Below are positions 1 to 11,196 of a stretch of DNA of 64,000 nt, piece after piece (position 1 is the stretch's first letter; the number at the start of each line of letters is the position of its first letter). Both the position numbers and the translations under genes were made by a program. Below the pieces are notes generated by a model. It saw nothing but the letters and a program-made list of their open reading frames with translations, searched no databases and was not told the origin of the DNA. The stretch is from Prostheceraeus crozeri (taxonomy: Eukaryota > Platyhelminthes > Polycladida > Euryleptidae), in the NCBI GenBank assembly GCA_907163375.1, contig CAJQUW010001436.1:7501-71500 (forward strand). Reading direction: 5' to 3'.

Positions 1-403
1 TTAATATCAATGCTGCTACCGTGGTCTGTTTTCGGGGGAACAATTGTGATTCATCTTTGCATATCCGCCCAGAAGAAGAAATGGTGGGAAAATAGTGTTA
101 TGCCGGCAATTATCTAAAGAAATTGCAAAGTAATTGAAATGTTACCTATCATAAAACATGTCACCTAACGCTTTATCTTAATTAATTCTTTGTCTTATAA
201 TACTTCAATATCACAGATAAGATTAAAACTTGTGTTGATGCATTTAATTTAGTTGCAAACGGTTGAAATTCATACAAATACAATAGGTTAAAAGCTACTT
301 TGAAAAAATCTAAGTGATTCCACTTGACCCATTTCTTGAATCATTTCATTTTCTTATCATGCTTATCAATTCTAATGTCCTTCATTAATACCCCATATTA
401 TAC
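1..403. other. AT-rich stretch with no recognised feature
   Basis: No coding stretch, RNA gene or repeat with supporting structure is seen here. The segment is AT-rich and noncoding on both strands as far as I can read. Confidence 0.5.
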
Positions 404-429
404 CACTGTCCCTAAAAAGGGACGCTTAA
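404..429. repeat. Solitary piggyBac-like end next to TTAA
   Basis: The sequence CACTGTCCCTAAAAAGGGAC followed by GC and TTAA closely matches the outer end of the piggyBac element 330 bases downstream, where the right end reads CAGTGTCCCTATAAAGGGAC. TTAA is the target used by the piggyBac family. It is oriented like a right-hand end, and no partner end is visible to its left, so it is probably a remnant of a second, truncated copy or MITE. The CCC/GGG core is palindromic, so orientation is inferred. Confidence 0.55.
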
Positions 430-751
430 TCTTTCGACTGTCAACGTCAAAATATAACATTAATGAACAAACTTAGAGATTAACGGGAAGCTATTTACCA
501 AATATATTAATAATATACATGGATTTGTCTTGAATATTATCTGTACTACTACTCAGATGATAGAGTTCTGTATTTTTAAGATTTATTAGTAAAAAAATAA
601 AGAAATATTTTCTAATACTCATTTACATGACCCATTATACTTAACTTCTAGAAATGTGATAATCCTTAGTTGTTTGATGCATTGTTGTGATGCAGTCAAA
701 ATATGATTGCAAAATAATTTATCTGTTTGGAGAAATAATCGATTATGTAAC

Positions 752-3231
752 CGTCCCGATTTAGGGACGTTGGGTACGAATGACCCCCGTGACATTGAAA
801 AATGAAAACATTCAGAACGTCATTTGAATAAACTTCTGACTCATTTCATGTGTTGTGGTACACATGTTCCTTTCATTTTTTCTAAATTTAGTTATGTTTT
901 GTAAAATTATTTCAGTTAGTTTTTGTTTAAATCTCATGGAATTTGAATTCATGCAGTCTAATCCATGCGAAATTAAGAAATGGCGTCCAAAAAGACAAGA
1001 ACCAAAAGTCGAAAACGGTAAGTTTTAATTTCATCTAAATAATTGTTCTCAGGGTATGCTATGATAATCGCAATGAACTGTATGTAGTAGATGGTTAGTA
1101 TCTACATTAAATGTGCCAGTCAATAGCAAGATTAATATTTTACCTATAGGTAGGGGTAGTATAAATGTTGTATATAAACATATTGGCTACATATTAGTAA
1201 TATCTCAATGGCGGTTAACCGACGATTGAATGAATAGCTATCCATTATCAAAATAGGCTGTAGGCTTGATAGTTGGACAGTTTACATCTGGTTAAATTAA
1301 TTTACTTTCCAAAGTAGGCTACTGTTAATTTCTGTATCGCTCTCATTAGTTTGAAGCTTATTAGTCTACACTAGCGCTTTAATGATATGTTACTATGATC
1401 ATAATCTTTTCATTAGATATGGAATTATCTTAGTTTCTGTAAGGTAAAACGTCAATCGAATGCAAAATGATGACAAGCATCTTCATTCATCTTCTTTACA
1501 TTTCAGGAAGATGAGTTATCAATTGCGGATGCCTCAAATCAACCAAAATCACGATTTGCCAAATACTGAAATCGAGAGTGCAGCAGAATTATATCATCTC
1601 GATGGAGAAAGGAAGATATTCCGACGAATTTATCTACTCAAAGAAGTTGGACAAACGATATGCCATCACTGATTAATGAATCCGATTCCCCTAGCACGAT
1701 ATTTGAAAAATTTTTTGATGACCATGTTATTTCTATGATAATGGAAGAAACTACAAGGTATGCTGTTAGTAATGGAAAACATAATTTTCAAGTGGCATCA
1801 AATGAGATACGCTTAGTTTTGGCAATTCTTATCATTTCTGGATACGTTCCTCTTCCTAGAAGGAAAATGTATTGGGAGTTAAAGTCTGATGTTCACAACG
1901 AAGCTGTATCAAAGGCAATGTCCAGAAATCGTTTTGATGAAATCATTCGATATCTACATTTGGCAGACAATGACCATTTATCTTCGGACGACCGGTTTTC
2001 GAAAGTTCGTCCTCTACTTGACAAAATGAATGAGAGATGCTTGAAAATCCAGCCAAATGAACAAGAATTATCAATTGACGAGTCGATGACTCCATATTTT
2101 GGACGTCATGGCAACAAACAATGTAACAATGTATAAGGAATAAGCCCATTCGATTTGGTTTCAAAACATGGGTGTTGGCTACCAGTGGAGGCTATGTAAT
2201 ACAATTCGATCCGTATCAAGGCAGTAAATCAACGTATGACAAAAATCTTGGATTAGGTTATAGCGTGGTCACCAATCTTCTTGATTCGCTTCCAAGCCAC
2301 CTCCCCTTTTGTGTGACATTCGACAATTTTTTTACGTCATTACGTCTTGTTTCTGATTTAGCCGAAGAAGGATTCGGAGCAACAGGGACAATCAGAGGTA
2401 ATCGGCTTCAAAAATATTCGATTTCCTCTTCCAAAGAATTAAGTAAACAACCGAGAGGAGCATTTGATTACCGCTACGATCGACAAAATGAAATCATAAC
2501 TGTAAGTTGGAATGATAACAGCGTTGTTACACTGGTATCCAACATACACGGTGTCTTCCCCTTGAATAGCGCCAAAAGGTGGTCAATGAAAGAAAAGAAA
2601 TTCATGCAGGTTGAGCAACCACGCATCGTACAAGCGTATAACAAAGCTATGGGAGGGGTCGATCGTATGGATCAAAGTGTCTCTTGCTATCGAATAAACA
2701 TCAGGACAAAGAAATGGTGGTGGCCTTTCTTTGCGCATTGCTTAGATATGGCATTGCAAAATGCCTGGCTATTACATAGAAAAAACAGTTCAGAAAAATT
2801 GGATCAACTGTCTTTCAGACGAGAGATTGTTGATGTCTACTTGCGACGGTATTCAGCTTCAAATGAAAATTCACCAGTAGCACGAAAGATTGCACGCTTG
2901 GATAATAAAGTCCCAGGTGAGATTAGACGTGATGGAAAAGGGCATTTCATCATCTCAGAAAGTACACAAAGAAGATGCGCCTATTGTGGGAAGAAAACTT
3001 ACAGACGTTGCATGAAGTGCCAAGTGCCTCTCCACCTTGAATGTTTGCAAACCTTCCATCAATGACTTCTGATTTAAATGTTGTAAAAGTGAACAATCGA
3101 TCACTGCATCAATCCTTGACTTGATGAAGAAGTGTAAATTTAATAAAAACGAAAAGAAAAAATCATATGTTATATATGTCTTATGCGGAATACCAGTACC
3201 CATTCGTACCCAGTGTCCCTATAAAGGGACG
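752..3231 (+). mobile_element. piggyBac DNA transposon with 31-bp terminal inverted repeats
   Basis: Two matching ends enclose a piggyBac transposase: 752-782 begins CGTCCCGATTTAGGGACG and 3201-3231 is its inverted counterpart ending AGGGACG. They agree at roughly 25 of 31 positions, including a shared GGGTACGAATG block. The flanks read GTAA on the left and TTAC on the right. Each is one base away from the TTAA target expected of this family, suggesting that both duplicates have mutated. At 2.48 kb the element has the usual size for an autonomous piggyBac with a single transposase gene. It is inactive as written because the transposase frame is broken. Confidence 0.85.
936..3065 (+). pseudogene. 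piggyBac transposase, spliced, two breaks
   Basis: The family cuts and pastes DNA at TTAA using three aspartates. All three are visible: IDES (codon 2077-2079), TFDNFF (2322-2324) and GGVDRMDQ (2661-2663). The C-terminus holds the cysteine-rich zinc-binding domain typical of the family (CAYCGKK, CMKC, HLEC, FH). A short first exon (936-1017) ends at a GTAAGT donor, and an acceptor at 1509-1510 joins it in frame to exon 2. The joined reading passes through DELSIADASN and then WRKEDIPTN. Two defects are seen. One is a TGA at 1567-1569. The other is an 8-bp tandem duplication (ACAATGTA twice, 2118-2133) that shifts frame just after FGRHGNKQ; the frame resumes at IRNKPIRFGFK and runs to the stop. 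The exon 1 start is inferred; ATG at 951 is also in frame. Confidence 0.85.
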
Positions 3232-4349
3232 TTTACTAAATCGTATATAATTACTTATAACCTTGATTATTTTCATAAATAATGTCGAATTGGTGATTAA
3301 TCAAAGTAGAAAAATGCAATTTTCAGAAAGAAAATAAAAAAATCAATTTTGGGTTAATATGGGTTAATACATATTTTCATCTACAAAAGCTAGCTTAGCG
3401 AATTTGATGAGTCATACGTGTACAAGGAGTGGTCCAAGCTGAATAGGTGTTCAATACTAAATTGAGCACTCTTTTAGTGTATTTCAAGTATATTATGCGT
3501 TCATCGTCTCTATTGATAACATACGTCAAAAACAGTTTTAAATTTATCACTATCATTTGAGAAACTGATAATTTCGAACAGAGGGCAAAACGGGTCAGTC
3601 CACATTTGCCCGTGGTGCTTGACACGTTTTGCCTATTTCCTCCTAGTCGCATTTGATCGATATAATGAGATATCCTGTCATACCTACACCATGATAAGTA
3701 CTTAATTAGAGTGCAATACTACAACGATATGTTCAGTTTAATATCTTACTCCAGATATTACTGCAGAGAATTTTCTCATTAGTTACCTCCTCTTCTTATT
3801 CAGGATAGTGGGAAAATGACATTGAATAAGCTAGCGCAGCGAGTACGTAATTATCCTTGTCAAGATTCCGTGTGAAGACTGCTATGATTGGTCGCTATCT
3901 ATACATGCGATATGATAGTCGCGAAAAGGATAAAACTGAGACAAATCGAGCTGCCTCTTCTTGCCTGGGTGGCTCGTTTTGCATGGGCATCCCCTAAGTG
4001 AAGAAAAGCGTAGTAGGCCTAATTTGTAATTGCAATCAATTACAAATTCTGGGGAGTAATTTATAAATGTAATCAATTACATTTCGTAAGTAATCGACAC
4101 AAGTCTGGTCAAGTCGCTTCTCTGTAGAACTTGACATCAATTGTGTCTAATTGCTGTGTGATCCTGTTGATAACAGTCAGTGAAACTTCGCACAATTTGG
4201 CGTGTTTAATGTTGAACTGACTGCTCATTGTTCGATTGCTGTAGTATTTTGTCAGCAGATTGTGCATTTCATTAACGTTACATGTTCCAATGTTTCCTAT
4301 AGACAAACAGAAGAAGGGACGACCTGTCTAATTCTGCGGTTGTTGTTTT
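3232..4349. other. Intergenic sequence, no recognised gene
   Basis: Only short open stretches without family resemblance are present. A small palindrome (AATTTGTAATTGCAATCAATTACAAATT region, about 4020-4048) is the only local structure noted. I see no promoter or RNA gene that I can support. Confidence 0.4.
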
Positions 4350-5985
4350 CTGATGAGCGGTGTTGTCGCCCAATCATAAATAACTCTTAAATCGAGCGTG
4401 ACACTTATTCAGATTTCAATACTGCTATTGTGTGACTATTCAGTGTATGATGCTTCTGAATAAACCATCCCGTGGTCATGATTCAGGGAATAAATTGATT
4501 AATTGTCTGCAGATAACTGTTCAACAGTTTTATGGTGCAAAACAAGACTAAATCGGTCAGCAAACTGATTTAAGCTTATTAAATCAGCAGATGTTTATCT
4601 TGACCACACAAGTCAGTCAATCACTGAGTTGCGTTCACTCTGTGATTTAAGGAATTGAATGGACAAAGAAATCATCTATTTTCTGGGGACACTGTCCACG
4701 TACCGTCATCAGTTAGGAATTTAATACTCACAGTACCACTGAAACTTCTAAAATCTGATCGTAGTTAATCAATGTAAAAGGCTAAACCAATGGCCAAACT
4801 TAAAAACACATAGAACAATTGCAATCGCACCTTTGACAAGAGGGTAAGATGGAACTCTTTGAGAAAGTCTAATAGAAAACAATATTTAAGTTGATTAGAA
4901 GCAGAATTTAAAAATGTATAAAACGATGATAACTATGTAGGCCTACATTGTCTATGTGAACGAAGAACTTGTCCTCACAAATACCAATGCTCAATAGACC
5001 AAATATCATCAACATTCTCTCCAAACTTTCTTTTGTAATAGGCGAATTAACACAGGCTGAAATAAAAGTAGGAATTTCTACATAAAATACGACCCAAGAC
5101 CCGTTGATCCAATGCATTGCTGTTGCACTTTAGAAAAAAAGCTTTTCTTGACTCAAGAGAAAACAAACATTTATAAATGTGAATCTATAAATCATTCAAC
5201 GAATATATTCGCGATTTAGCATCCTTCGGAAAATTTTCTTGATGTCATTGTCATAAAGTTCGAGAATCGTCTCTAAGTCACCACAAGTCTTTCCATCCTT
5301 CTTTTCTATCGAGTCGCACTGAGTTTCTCTGATATGCGTGTTAGTTTCTCCATATAGCATCTCTGTAAAGGAAGACTCCAAATCATTGCTTTGACCATCG
5401 ACGGAAACTTGATTTAGAGACTGAAAATAGAAAAAACATTCAAAAATTTTTTATATATTTTTAATTAATTAATAATAATTCATTAATCAGTTTTAAGAAA
5501 GACGACTTTCAAAAATGTCTGACCCTTACGAAAACATTCAAATGAGACGAACGATCATTCACATTTGGAAATTTTATTTTTTGCTTACCGTCTATTCATC
5601 TATGGAGGGTTCCGAATGAACCTCATTGATGTGTGGCTATTTGGCATCTTCTTCTCTTTGACTGACACGGAGAAAAAGGGCTCGTCATACATGAAGAATT
5701 CCCATTGACTGACTTGTTCATCGAAGGTCACTTGATGAATATCAGTGTGAGACTGAAAATGGAAAACTGCTTCATAACTATCACTTACTAAATTACGATT
5801 GCATTTACGAAAATTCAATGTGATGATAAATATTCATTGAAGACATTTTTGCTTCAATGAATATTAAGAATTATCTCTTCAAATTCAGGTACCTGTACAT
5901 TAATAAACCGGCTTGCTGATAGGACGGAAATTCTCATCCCATTCCCACAGACAACTATACAAGACTCTTGTGGGATTCCCATTCC
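4350..5985. repeat. Segmental duplication, copy A
   Basis: This stretch aligns by eye with 10450-11450 and 12480-12909 in the same orientation. Shared landmarks are the ACTAAATCGGTCA segment (about 4550 and 10632), the TGTCATTGTCATA segment (about 5241 and 11214), the exon with AGGAAGACTCCAAATCAT (about 5369 and 11356) and the GACGGAAATTCTCATCCCA segment (about 5922 and 12853). Divergence is substantial, with many substitutions and small indels, so the duplication is old. The homology stops at about 5985, where copy A continues into a further exon-like region. Confidence 0.8.
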
Positions 5986-6346
5986 ACACTATTGTAACTT
6001 GCTCGTTCTTCTGTGCTAGGAATAGGCTTAATTGCACTTACCATTCACTGGGGCATCGATCCTGGCGAGTCGTTGTCAGCATCGTCCTCCCAGCGTACGC
6101 GTAGTCAGTCTCGTTCGTGCTCTCTCCGGGGCGAAGCAATCAGGCTTGGAAGGCGTCTCCACGGACTCGGAGGTGGGTTGTTTTCAGAGTCTCTGATGAG
6201 TCTCCCAACTTTCGTCGAGGTGAAGGAGCAGCTGCCTCGGAAGGCTCCGGTTTGATGGCCAGCTGCTGGGCGCGGGTAACAAGATCCTCATAATCATTAT
6301 GTTCCGACAATTGATTGCTTGGAACTTCTTGTAGGAACAATTCCAA
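5196..6346 (-). pseudogene. Last exons of an unrecognised host gene, decayed copy A
   Basis: Minus-strand exons with GT..AG borders are visible. The terminal exon (5420-5196) opens after a TTTTCAG acceptor, reads SLNQVSVDGQSNDLESSFTE and ends REYIR-stop. The exon before it (5752-5589) lies between TTTTCAG and GTAAGC but is 164 nt long, against 135 nt in copy B, and loses frame after the MYDEP block. A third, upstream region (about 6346-6042, donor GTAAGTGC) contains NDYEDLVTRAQQL and KPEPSEAAAPSPRRK, then frame slips before a NETDYAY segment. The product is acidic, Ser/Pro-rich and without domains I recognise. DYEDL and TDYAY could be phosphotyrosine-type sites in a cytoplasmic tail, which is inference. 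The frame loss in two exons makes this a pseudogene-like copy. Confidence 0.55.
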
Positions 6347-6803
6347 ACAGGATTACAAAAACTCTACTCACCTAAAATCCGTCAGCAGGTAGCAAAAAAC
6401 AATTATAGGAAAGATCTAAATCATGTTATAAGCAACAATTCATTTCAAAAGCTGAAGTACATGATAACAATTAAATAAGGTACACATAGTAACTAGACTC
6501 AAATTAATTTACATTTGAAAAAAGCACCATCATGGTTATGCTTATTCAAAGTGGGGTTGAGTTTTTTTATGTACATGGCTTCCAAAATATTTAGGTCATG
6601 TGCCGTATTTCCTTCCCTGAGTTTTATTAATTTAAGCTAACCTCCAATTAGCTTATTTGTTTATATGTGCATGAATTTGAATACATAACTAAATGCGCAC
6701 GATTTGAGTTTTCACTTATGCTCTCATGTAACTGCTCTATTAATTTACAAATAGGCCTATATTCAATATTCAGTTAGAGGGGTTTAGAAGAACACATTAC
6801 AAG
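6347..6803. other. Noncoding gap before the transposase
   Basis: No gene is recognised. A GTGAGT donor-like site on the minus strand at about 6367-6372 may belong to a further upstream exon of the decayed host gene, but I cannot define that exon. Confidence 0.35.
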
Positions 6804-7835
6804 TTAAAGAAGATGTTGAAAATACCCTCCTTTCAGAGATTTACAGTAATGGGCGCGCTTTACGATATCATATGACACATTCATTAGCATGTGTGAGTTA
6901 ACACTCTTAATACAGGACGTAATGGCACTTTGCAAATCATTCAAACTTTTGGGGTTGTTGGCAAACACCTCATCCTTCACGTAGCCCCACAAGAAAAAAT
7001 CCATTGGTGTGAGATCCGTTGATCGCGCTGGGAAGAGTTGCTTGTCGATCAGTCGCTTTCCGAATATCTGAGTAAGATGTTGCGTAGTTCTTCGAGAAGT
7101 ATGGGCCGTTGCATTGTCTTGCTGGAACCTTGCAATATGTCTTTCGTTTTCAGTTAAGGTCACGGCGAACTGATCGATGAATGAACAATACTTGTCACTG
7201 TCCACTCGACCTTCAAAGAAAGAGAAATGAATCCGTTCTCCAGACATTGCAGCCCAGACACCGATTTTCTGAGGATGAAGTGAGGTTTCGACATACTGAT
7301 GTGGATTCTCCGACAACCAACATCGCGTATTTTGTGAGTTCATGTATCCAGAGAGATGAAACCAAGCTTCATCACTCCAAAAGCATGTTTTCAAAAACTG
7401 AGGATCATCATTGGTCACGGCAATAAGCCAATCACAAAATATCGATCGCTGCTCGTAGTCATTCTGCATCAGTGTATGCATCACACAGGTCTTATAGGGA
7501 AACAGATGCAAAACTTTTCGACAAATCTTCTGAATACTGGAGTAGGACATATCGATTTGTTGGGAAACTTTTCTGAGCGATTTTTGAGGACTGTTTATAA
7601 GTGCACCTTGAACAGCTGCGACATCTTCATCATCGAAGGACGTTCTTCCACAGCGTCTTCGGTCATGCACGGATCCCGTTTCTCGAAATTTATCGACCAA
7701 TCTCTTAATTGTTGAATCGTGCAGAACAGGAGCGGATGGATTGAGTTGAAAGAGAGCACTCTTTGCTATAGAATAGCTTCCAGAACGAAAATGATTTTCA
7801 ATCAAGCACACTCGTTCAGCAACGTTGTAAGCCAT
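6804..7835 (-). CDS. DUF4817-type Tc1/mariner-superfamily transposase, intact ORF
   Basis: The 343-residue ORF is uninterrupted and starts at an ATG. Residues 1-115 form the DNA-binding half: a helix-turn-helix like that of DUF4817 proteins (ERVCLIENHF, then STIKRLVDKFRETGSVHDRR and a GRTSF hinge) and a second HTH ending in the LFPYKT block. The DDE half shows FWSDEAWF (D155), FQQDNATAH (D240) and TPMDFFLWGYVKDEVF (D279). There are 38 residues between the last two aspartates, more than the 34 of classical mariner. It would cut and rejoin transposon ends in the nucleus. I found no convincing terminal inverted repeats or TA duplications on either side, so the element borders are unknown. The full-length frame suggests a recent copy or a host-maintained gene. 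Confidence 0.85.
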   Translation of the reverse strand: MAYNVAERVCLIENHFRSGSYSIAKSALFQLNPSAPVLHDSTIKRLVDKFRETGSVHDRRRCGRTSFDDEDVAAVQGALINSPQKSLRKVSQQIDMSYSSIQKICRKVLHLFPYKTCVMHTLMQNDYEQRSIFCDWLIAVTNDDPQFLKTCFWSDEAWFHLSGYMNSQNTRCWLSENPHQYVETSLHPQKIGVWAAMSGERIHFSFFEGRVDSDKYCSFIDQFAVTLTENERHIARFQQDNATAHTSRRTTQHLTQIFGKRLIDKQLFPARSTDLTPMDFFLWGYVKDEVFANNPKSLNDLQSAITSCIKSVNSHMLMNVSYDIVKRAHYCKSLKGGYFQHLL

Positions 7836-8109
7836 AGTGAGTGACGAGGTGAAATGAAGTGAAGCGAAGAATGATGTGTCTGACGCATTCGTATGTAGAT
7901 ATGCTAAGCCTGAAATTTCAAATGTTCATACCTATGTAAAAAGTTGATCACATGACACAATCAAGTAGTCACGAGACAACCCGTCCTTCAAATGCTGATA
8001 TCTATGTTCACATCTATTGTATATAATCACGACAAATGATATTCGATTCAATTTAAACTCAAAACAAAGCATTTTCTTCACTTGCGTGACTTTATGATCA
8101 CCCGGTAGT
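7836..8109. other. Upstream flank of the transposase
   Basis: A loose direct repeat is visible (CAAATGTTCATACCTATGT near 7920 and CAAATGCTGATATCTATGT near 7989). No coding capacity and no clear transposon end was found. Confidence 0.3.
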
Positions 8110-8525
8110 ACCGGTAATAAAAAGCTCCGTAATGTGTTCAGTCATAGACCGATCTATAAGCACAATAATTGTGACCTATGTGACAAATTGCCTTCTTATA
8201 TGTCTGTGATGTGACTTGTGTAATTTATCAATTCACTTGCAAATTTTGTAATGGCCAATATATCGGTAAAACTGCTCGTCCATTTCATTTAAGATATAAC
8301 GAACACAAAAACAGTATCAAATATAAAAACAATTCAAGCGCTTTAAGCGATCATAGAAATATTTGTAGCAATGTCAATAGCATTGACGATTTTAATGTAG
8401 AAATTTTAAAGCGTGTGCGTGATTCGGTTGAGGCAAGTTTGGTGGAAGCTCGTTTAATTAATTACCATCAACCTTTGATGAACAGGCGTCACGAGACTGT
8501 TGCAACGAGAATCAGAGTTTTGTAA
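8110..8525 (+). mobile_element. 5'-truncated canonical Penelope-like element: GIY-YIG endonuclease tail
   Basis: The open stretch 8211-8525 encodes a GIY-YIG nuclease domain: VIYQFTCKFCNGQYIGKT, then RPFHLRYNEH, and EARLINYHQPLMNRR near the end, followed by a stop. Just upstream, at about 8160-8215, the same protein continues as NCDLCDKLPSYMSV, then a TGA interrupts it. CxxC pairs ahead of the Y-x-G core are typical for Penelope-like elements in which the nuclease follows the reverse transcriptase. No RT remains upstream, so this is a dead 5'-truncated insertion, as usual for target-primed insertion. The nuclease would nick target DNA for reverse transcription. Confidence 0.8.
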
Positions 8526-8558
8526 ATCACTCTTTCATTATCTGTGCTAGTTCTGCCA

Positions 8559-8586
8559 CGACTAAGCGTCTGGACGCGAAACGTCG
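8559..8586 (+). ncRNA. Hairpin with GAAAC box, hammerhead-like, in the Penelope 3' region
   Basis: Downstream of the nuclease stop lies CGAC-TAA-GCGTC-TG-GACGC-GAAAC-GTCG: an inner stem GCGTC/GACGC, an invariant GAAAC and an outer stem CGAC/GTCG. Penelope-like elements are known to carry hammerhead ribozyme motifs near their ends. The CUGANGA box is not canonical here, so catalysis is doubtful. Confidence 0.45.
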
Positions 8587-8669
8587 GCACAATTATATTT
8601 TATTGAATTTTATGTAGTCTTACATCGGCATTTCACTCGGGAGAGTTTTTTTTATTGCTATCACCTTAC

Positions 8670-8815
8670 ACTATAAGGCGGTTGCTATTCTAACCCTTTT
8701 CGCGAACCTCAGCTGCATAACTCTATGCAGATAATATTACTTTTATTTTTGATAAATTTCAATATTCCAATCCTAATGCAGAATTTGACTAAATTTGTTA
8801 TTTCTACGTCGTTTG
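8670..8815. repeat. Dispersed repeat, copy 1
   Basis: The stretch containing GCGGTTGCTATTCTAACCC, TTTTCGCGAACCTCAGCTGC and a following AT-rich part matches 12916-13070 (GCGGTTGTTATTCCAACCC and so on). The two sit in unrelated contexts, directly after the Penelope tail here and at the truncation point of segmental copy B there. That marks it as a mobile or dispersed repeat of unknown class. Confidence 0.6.
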
Positions 8816-9540
8816 GAATACCTAGAAATGCGAACAGTTCGTAAGGAGAATTTTCCATTTAAAATTTAAGAAAAAATATTTTTCATGTTCCTTACAGTAT
8901 TCAAAATTTGAGGAATTTTGAACAATAACTGACATGGTAAGTTCGGAAAATGCAAGCAGTTTTTCTGGAGAATGTCATTGGGTGATAATGGAATTCAGAC
9001 CCGCACCTACTTTAATAATAGAAATCCGACATTCGCTTTGTTTTTGCTCTCCATTCGGGGTACCAGAATCTACGCTTTTATGGCCTTTTGCTTTATTTTC
9101 AAAGGTTTCACAAATATCGATAGATTTGGCGTATTGCAGTTTTGTCTTATTTTGAAAGTATCCTTTGTAAATGAAAAGATCGTTCATTAAGTAGCACGAG
9201 GCATCTTGTCCGAATTCAATGGGAGCTAACTTTGGACAGAAACAAATCTAAGAAAATTAATTTATTCAGTTATTCTCAACAGCTTTGACTATTTTTTTTA
9301 CTTCTCTTCATAAAGCAGAATTACTGATAGCGAACATTTTATATAATAACTCATTATCAATGTCACTATATTTGCTTATCAGTTCCGTATGCCTGAAACG
9401 ACCGGTCGAAGAGTAGGGGCCTATATCTATCGAGAGCATGCTCTATGAATTTTCTGTTTTTAAATATGCTGAGACATCAAAATTGGGGGGCATTTGTCTT
9501 TCAAAGTTATTCCAGCTCATGAACCGCACAACTCAGAACA
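8816..9540. other. Noncoding sequence, no recognised feature
   Basis: Overlapping short open stretches occur on both strands around 8934-9190, but none resembles a known family, so I treat them as chance. Confidence 0.35.
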
Positions 9541-10097
9541 CACTAGGTGACATGCCACGCTCAATTACGCATATAGTAGGGGTGCCAAGCCGGAAAAAGG
9601 GCTGAACCGTGCAAATAGATGGTAGAGGTCTAGATTTTTGGTTTATTGCAGATTAATGTATTTAAATTGTTGATACTTCATGTTGGTAGTATGCCACGCT
9701 CAATTACGCGTAATTCACGCGTAAACTACGCGTAATTGCACATGACCCTAAACATCCGTGGATATGGGTGACATTGCGGCAACATGGTCGGCAGTCCTGT
9801 TATATAGACTTTTCGTCTCATGTGTCTGCATGTATCAGAGGCTAAACAATGTAATAGGACCTCAATTTCATGCTCAAGGAAGACAGAACATGCTTAGCGG
9901 TTCATCTCAGTGGTTCAAGTGGCAACACACGCAACCGTAGACGACACTCAAACTATAAACACTCGCCCGCGCGTATTCATAAACAACCAGATCAAGTGAT
10001 TTCTGACTCTTAGTGCAGCGAGTATGTACGCGCGTAGAAGAATAGTACCACAGATGTTTGGGGTTCTCCGCAATTACGCGTGGCATGTCACCTAGTG
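9541..10097. mobile_element. MITE with CACTAGGTGACATGCCACGC terminal inverted repeats
   Basis: 9541-9560 reads CACTAGGTGACATGCCACGC and 10078-10097 is its exact inverse (GCGTGGCATGTCACCTAGTG). The ATTACGC that follows on the left is mirrored on the right. The element is 557 bp long with no coding capacity. Inside it, around 9690-9740, the terminal sequence ATGCCACGCTCAATTACGC occurs again and is followed by palindromic TTACGCG/TACGCGTAA words. I see no clear target-site duplication. The ends begin CACTA, but assignment to CACTA/EnSpm is only a possibility. Confidence 0.75.
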
Positions 10098-11196
10098 CAA
10101 TAGCCGCATATAGGCTAAACAAACGCTCATGTCCAGATATAGCTATATTCATATTATATTTTATTGGACCATGCCATTCCTGGATAAAGAGAAGCAAATT
10201 AATTCTTGTGGAAGCCGCAATTCAAATCTTTAAATCAGCTTAAATCTTAGCACAGAAGCAAGTGCAAACTTGATATAGGCTTACTGATCACTAGAAGCCA
10301 TCGATATCTCAGTATTGAATCTGAGGCAGGCTAGAGATGAAAGACGAAATATCCAATATCAAATGAAGATGACCTTAATGCCGACGCAACCCTAGAGCAT
10401 CGGCCCGGAAAAGAAATGCTGGGAAAACGTATTGTGCAATTGCTTCCAGTGGTGTTACCACACAATCGCAAAACAATTCTGAAATCGGACGTGAGTGCCA
10501 CCTATGCAGCTTTTCAATACGTCTATTGTGTGTGCAATTAATATTCAGGATTTCCCTATATATAATTCAGGGAATCGATTAATTCATTGCTTCTAGATGT
10601 GCTGGTCATTCATGGTGCCAATCATGACTAAATCGGTCAACAAGCTGATTGGAATTTATTAAATCAACAGATGATTATCTTGACCAACACTCCGTGATTT
10701 AAAGAATCGGACGAACAAATCATCAATATTCTACGGACGTTCGCTACTTACTTCCAATCAGTAAGAAAAGTATTCACGCTTGTACAGCACCACAAATACT
10801 TCCAATATCTGATCGTAGCTTATCAAAATAAAAGGGTAAACTTAAAATTACTTTGTACATGGAAGCAATTACAATCGCTACTCAGACAAGTAGTTAAGAG
10901 GAGCAGTTTGAGAAAGTCTGATAGAAAGCAATAACTAATTTAACTGGCTATCATCAGTATCTAAAACGTTTAAAACGATATAACTTGTCTACGGAGCAAA
11001 GAACTATCCTCACAAAATGCCGAAGCCCAACAGACCAAATATCATCAACATTCTGAATGTTGCTATTTGTAGAAAGTAAAAATAGGCATTTCTTACATGA
11101 AAATCGGCTCAAGAGTTTGAGCCGATACATTGTTGCTGAATCTTAGAAAAAATGCCCTCTCGGTTCAAGAGAAAACAAAATGTTTGCAAATATAAG

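Noticed and set aside
68-130. Resemblance of the window start (GAAGAAATGGTGGGAAAATA) to about 10405-10440
   Set aside because: Only about 35 bases align, and the neighbouring parts of the segmental duplication do not continue, so it may be chance.
9692-9745. CRISPR-like spacing of TTACGCG words
   Set aside because: There are too few copies, they are palindromic, and they lie inside a MITE in an animal genome.
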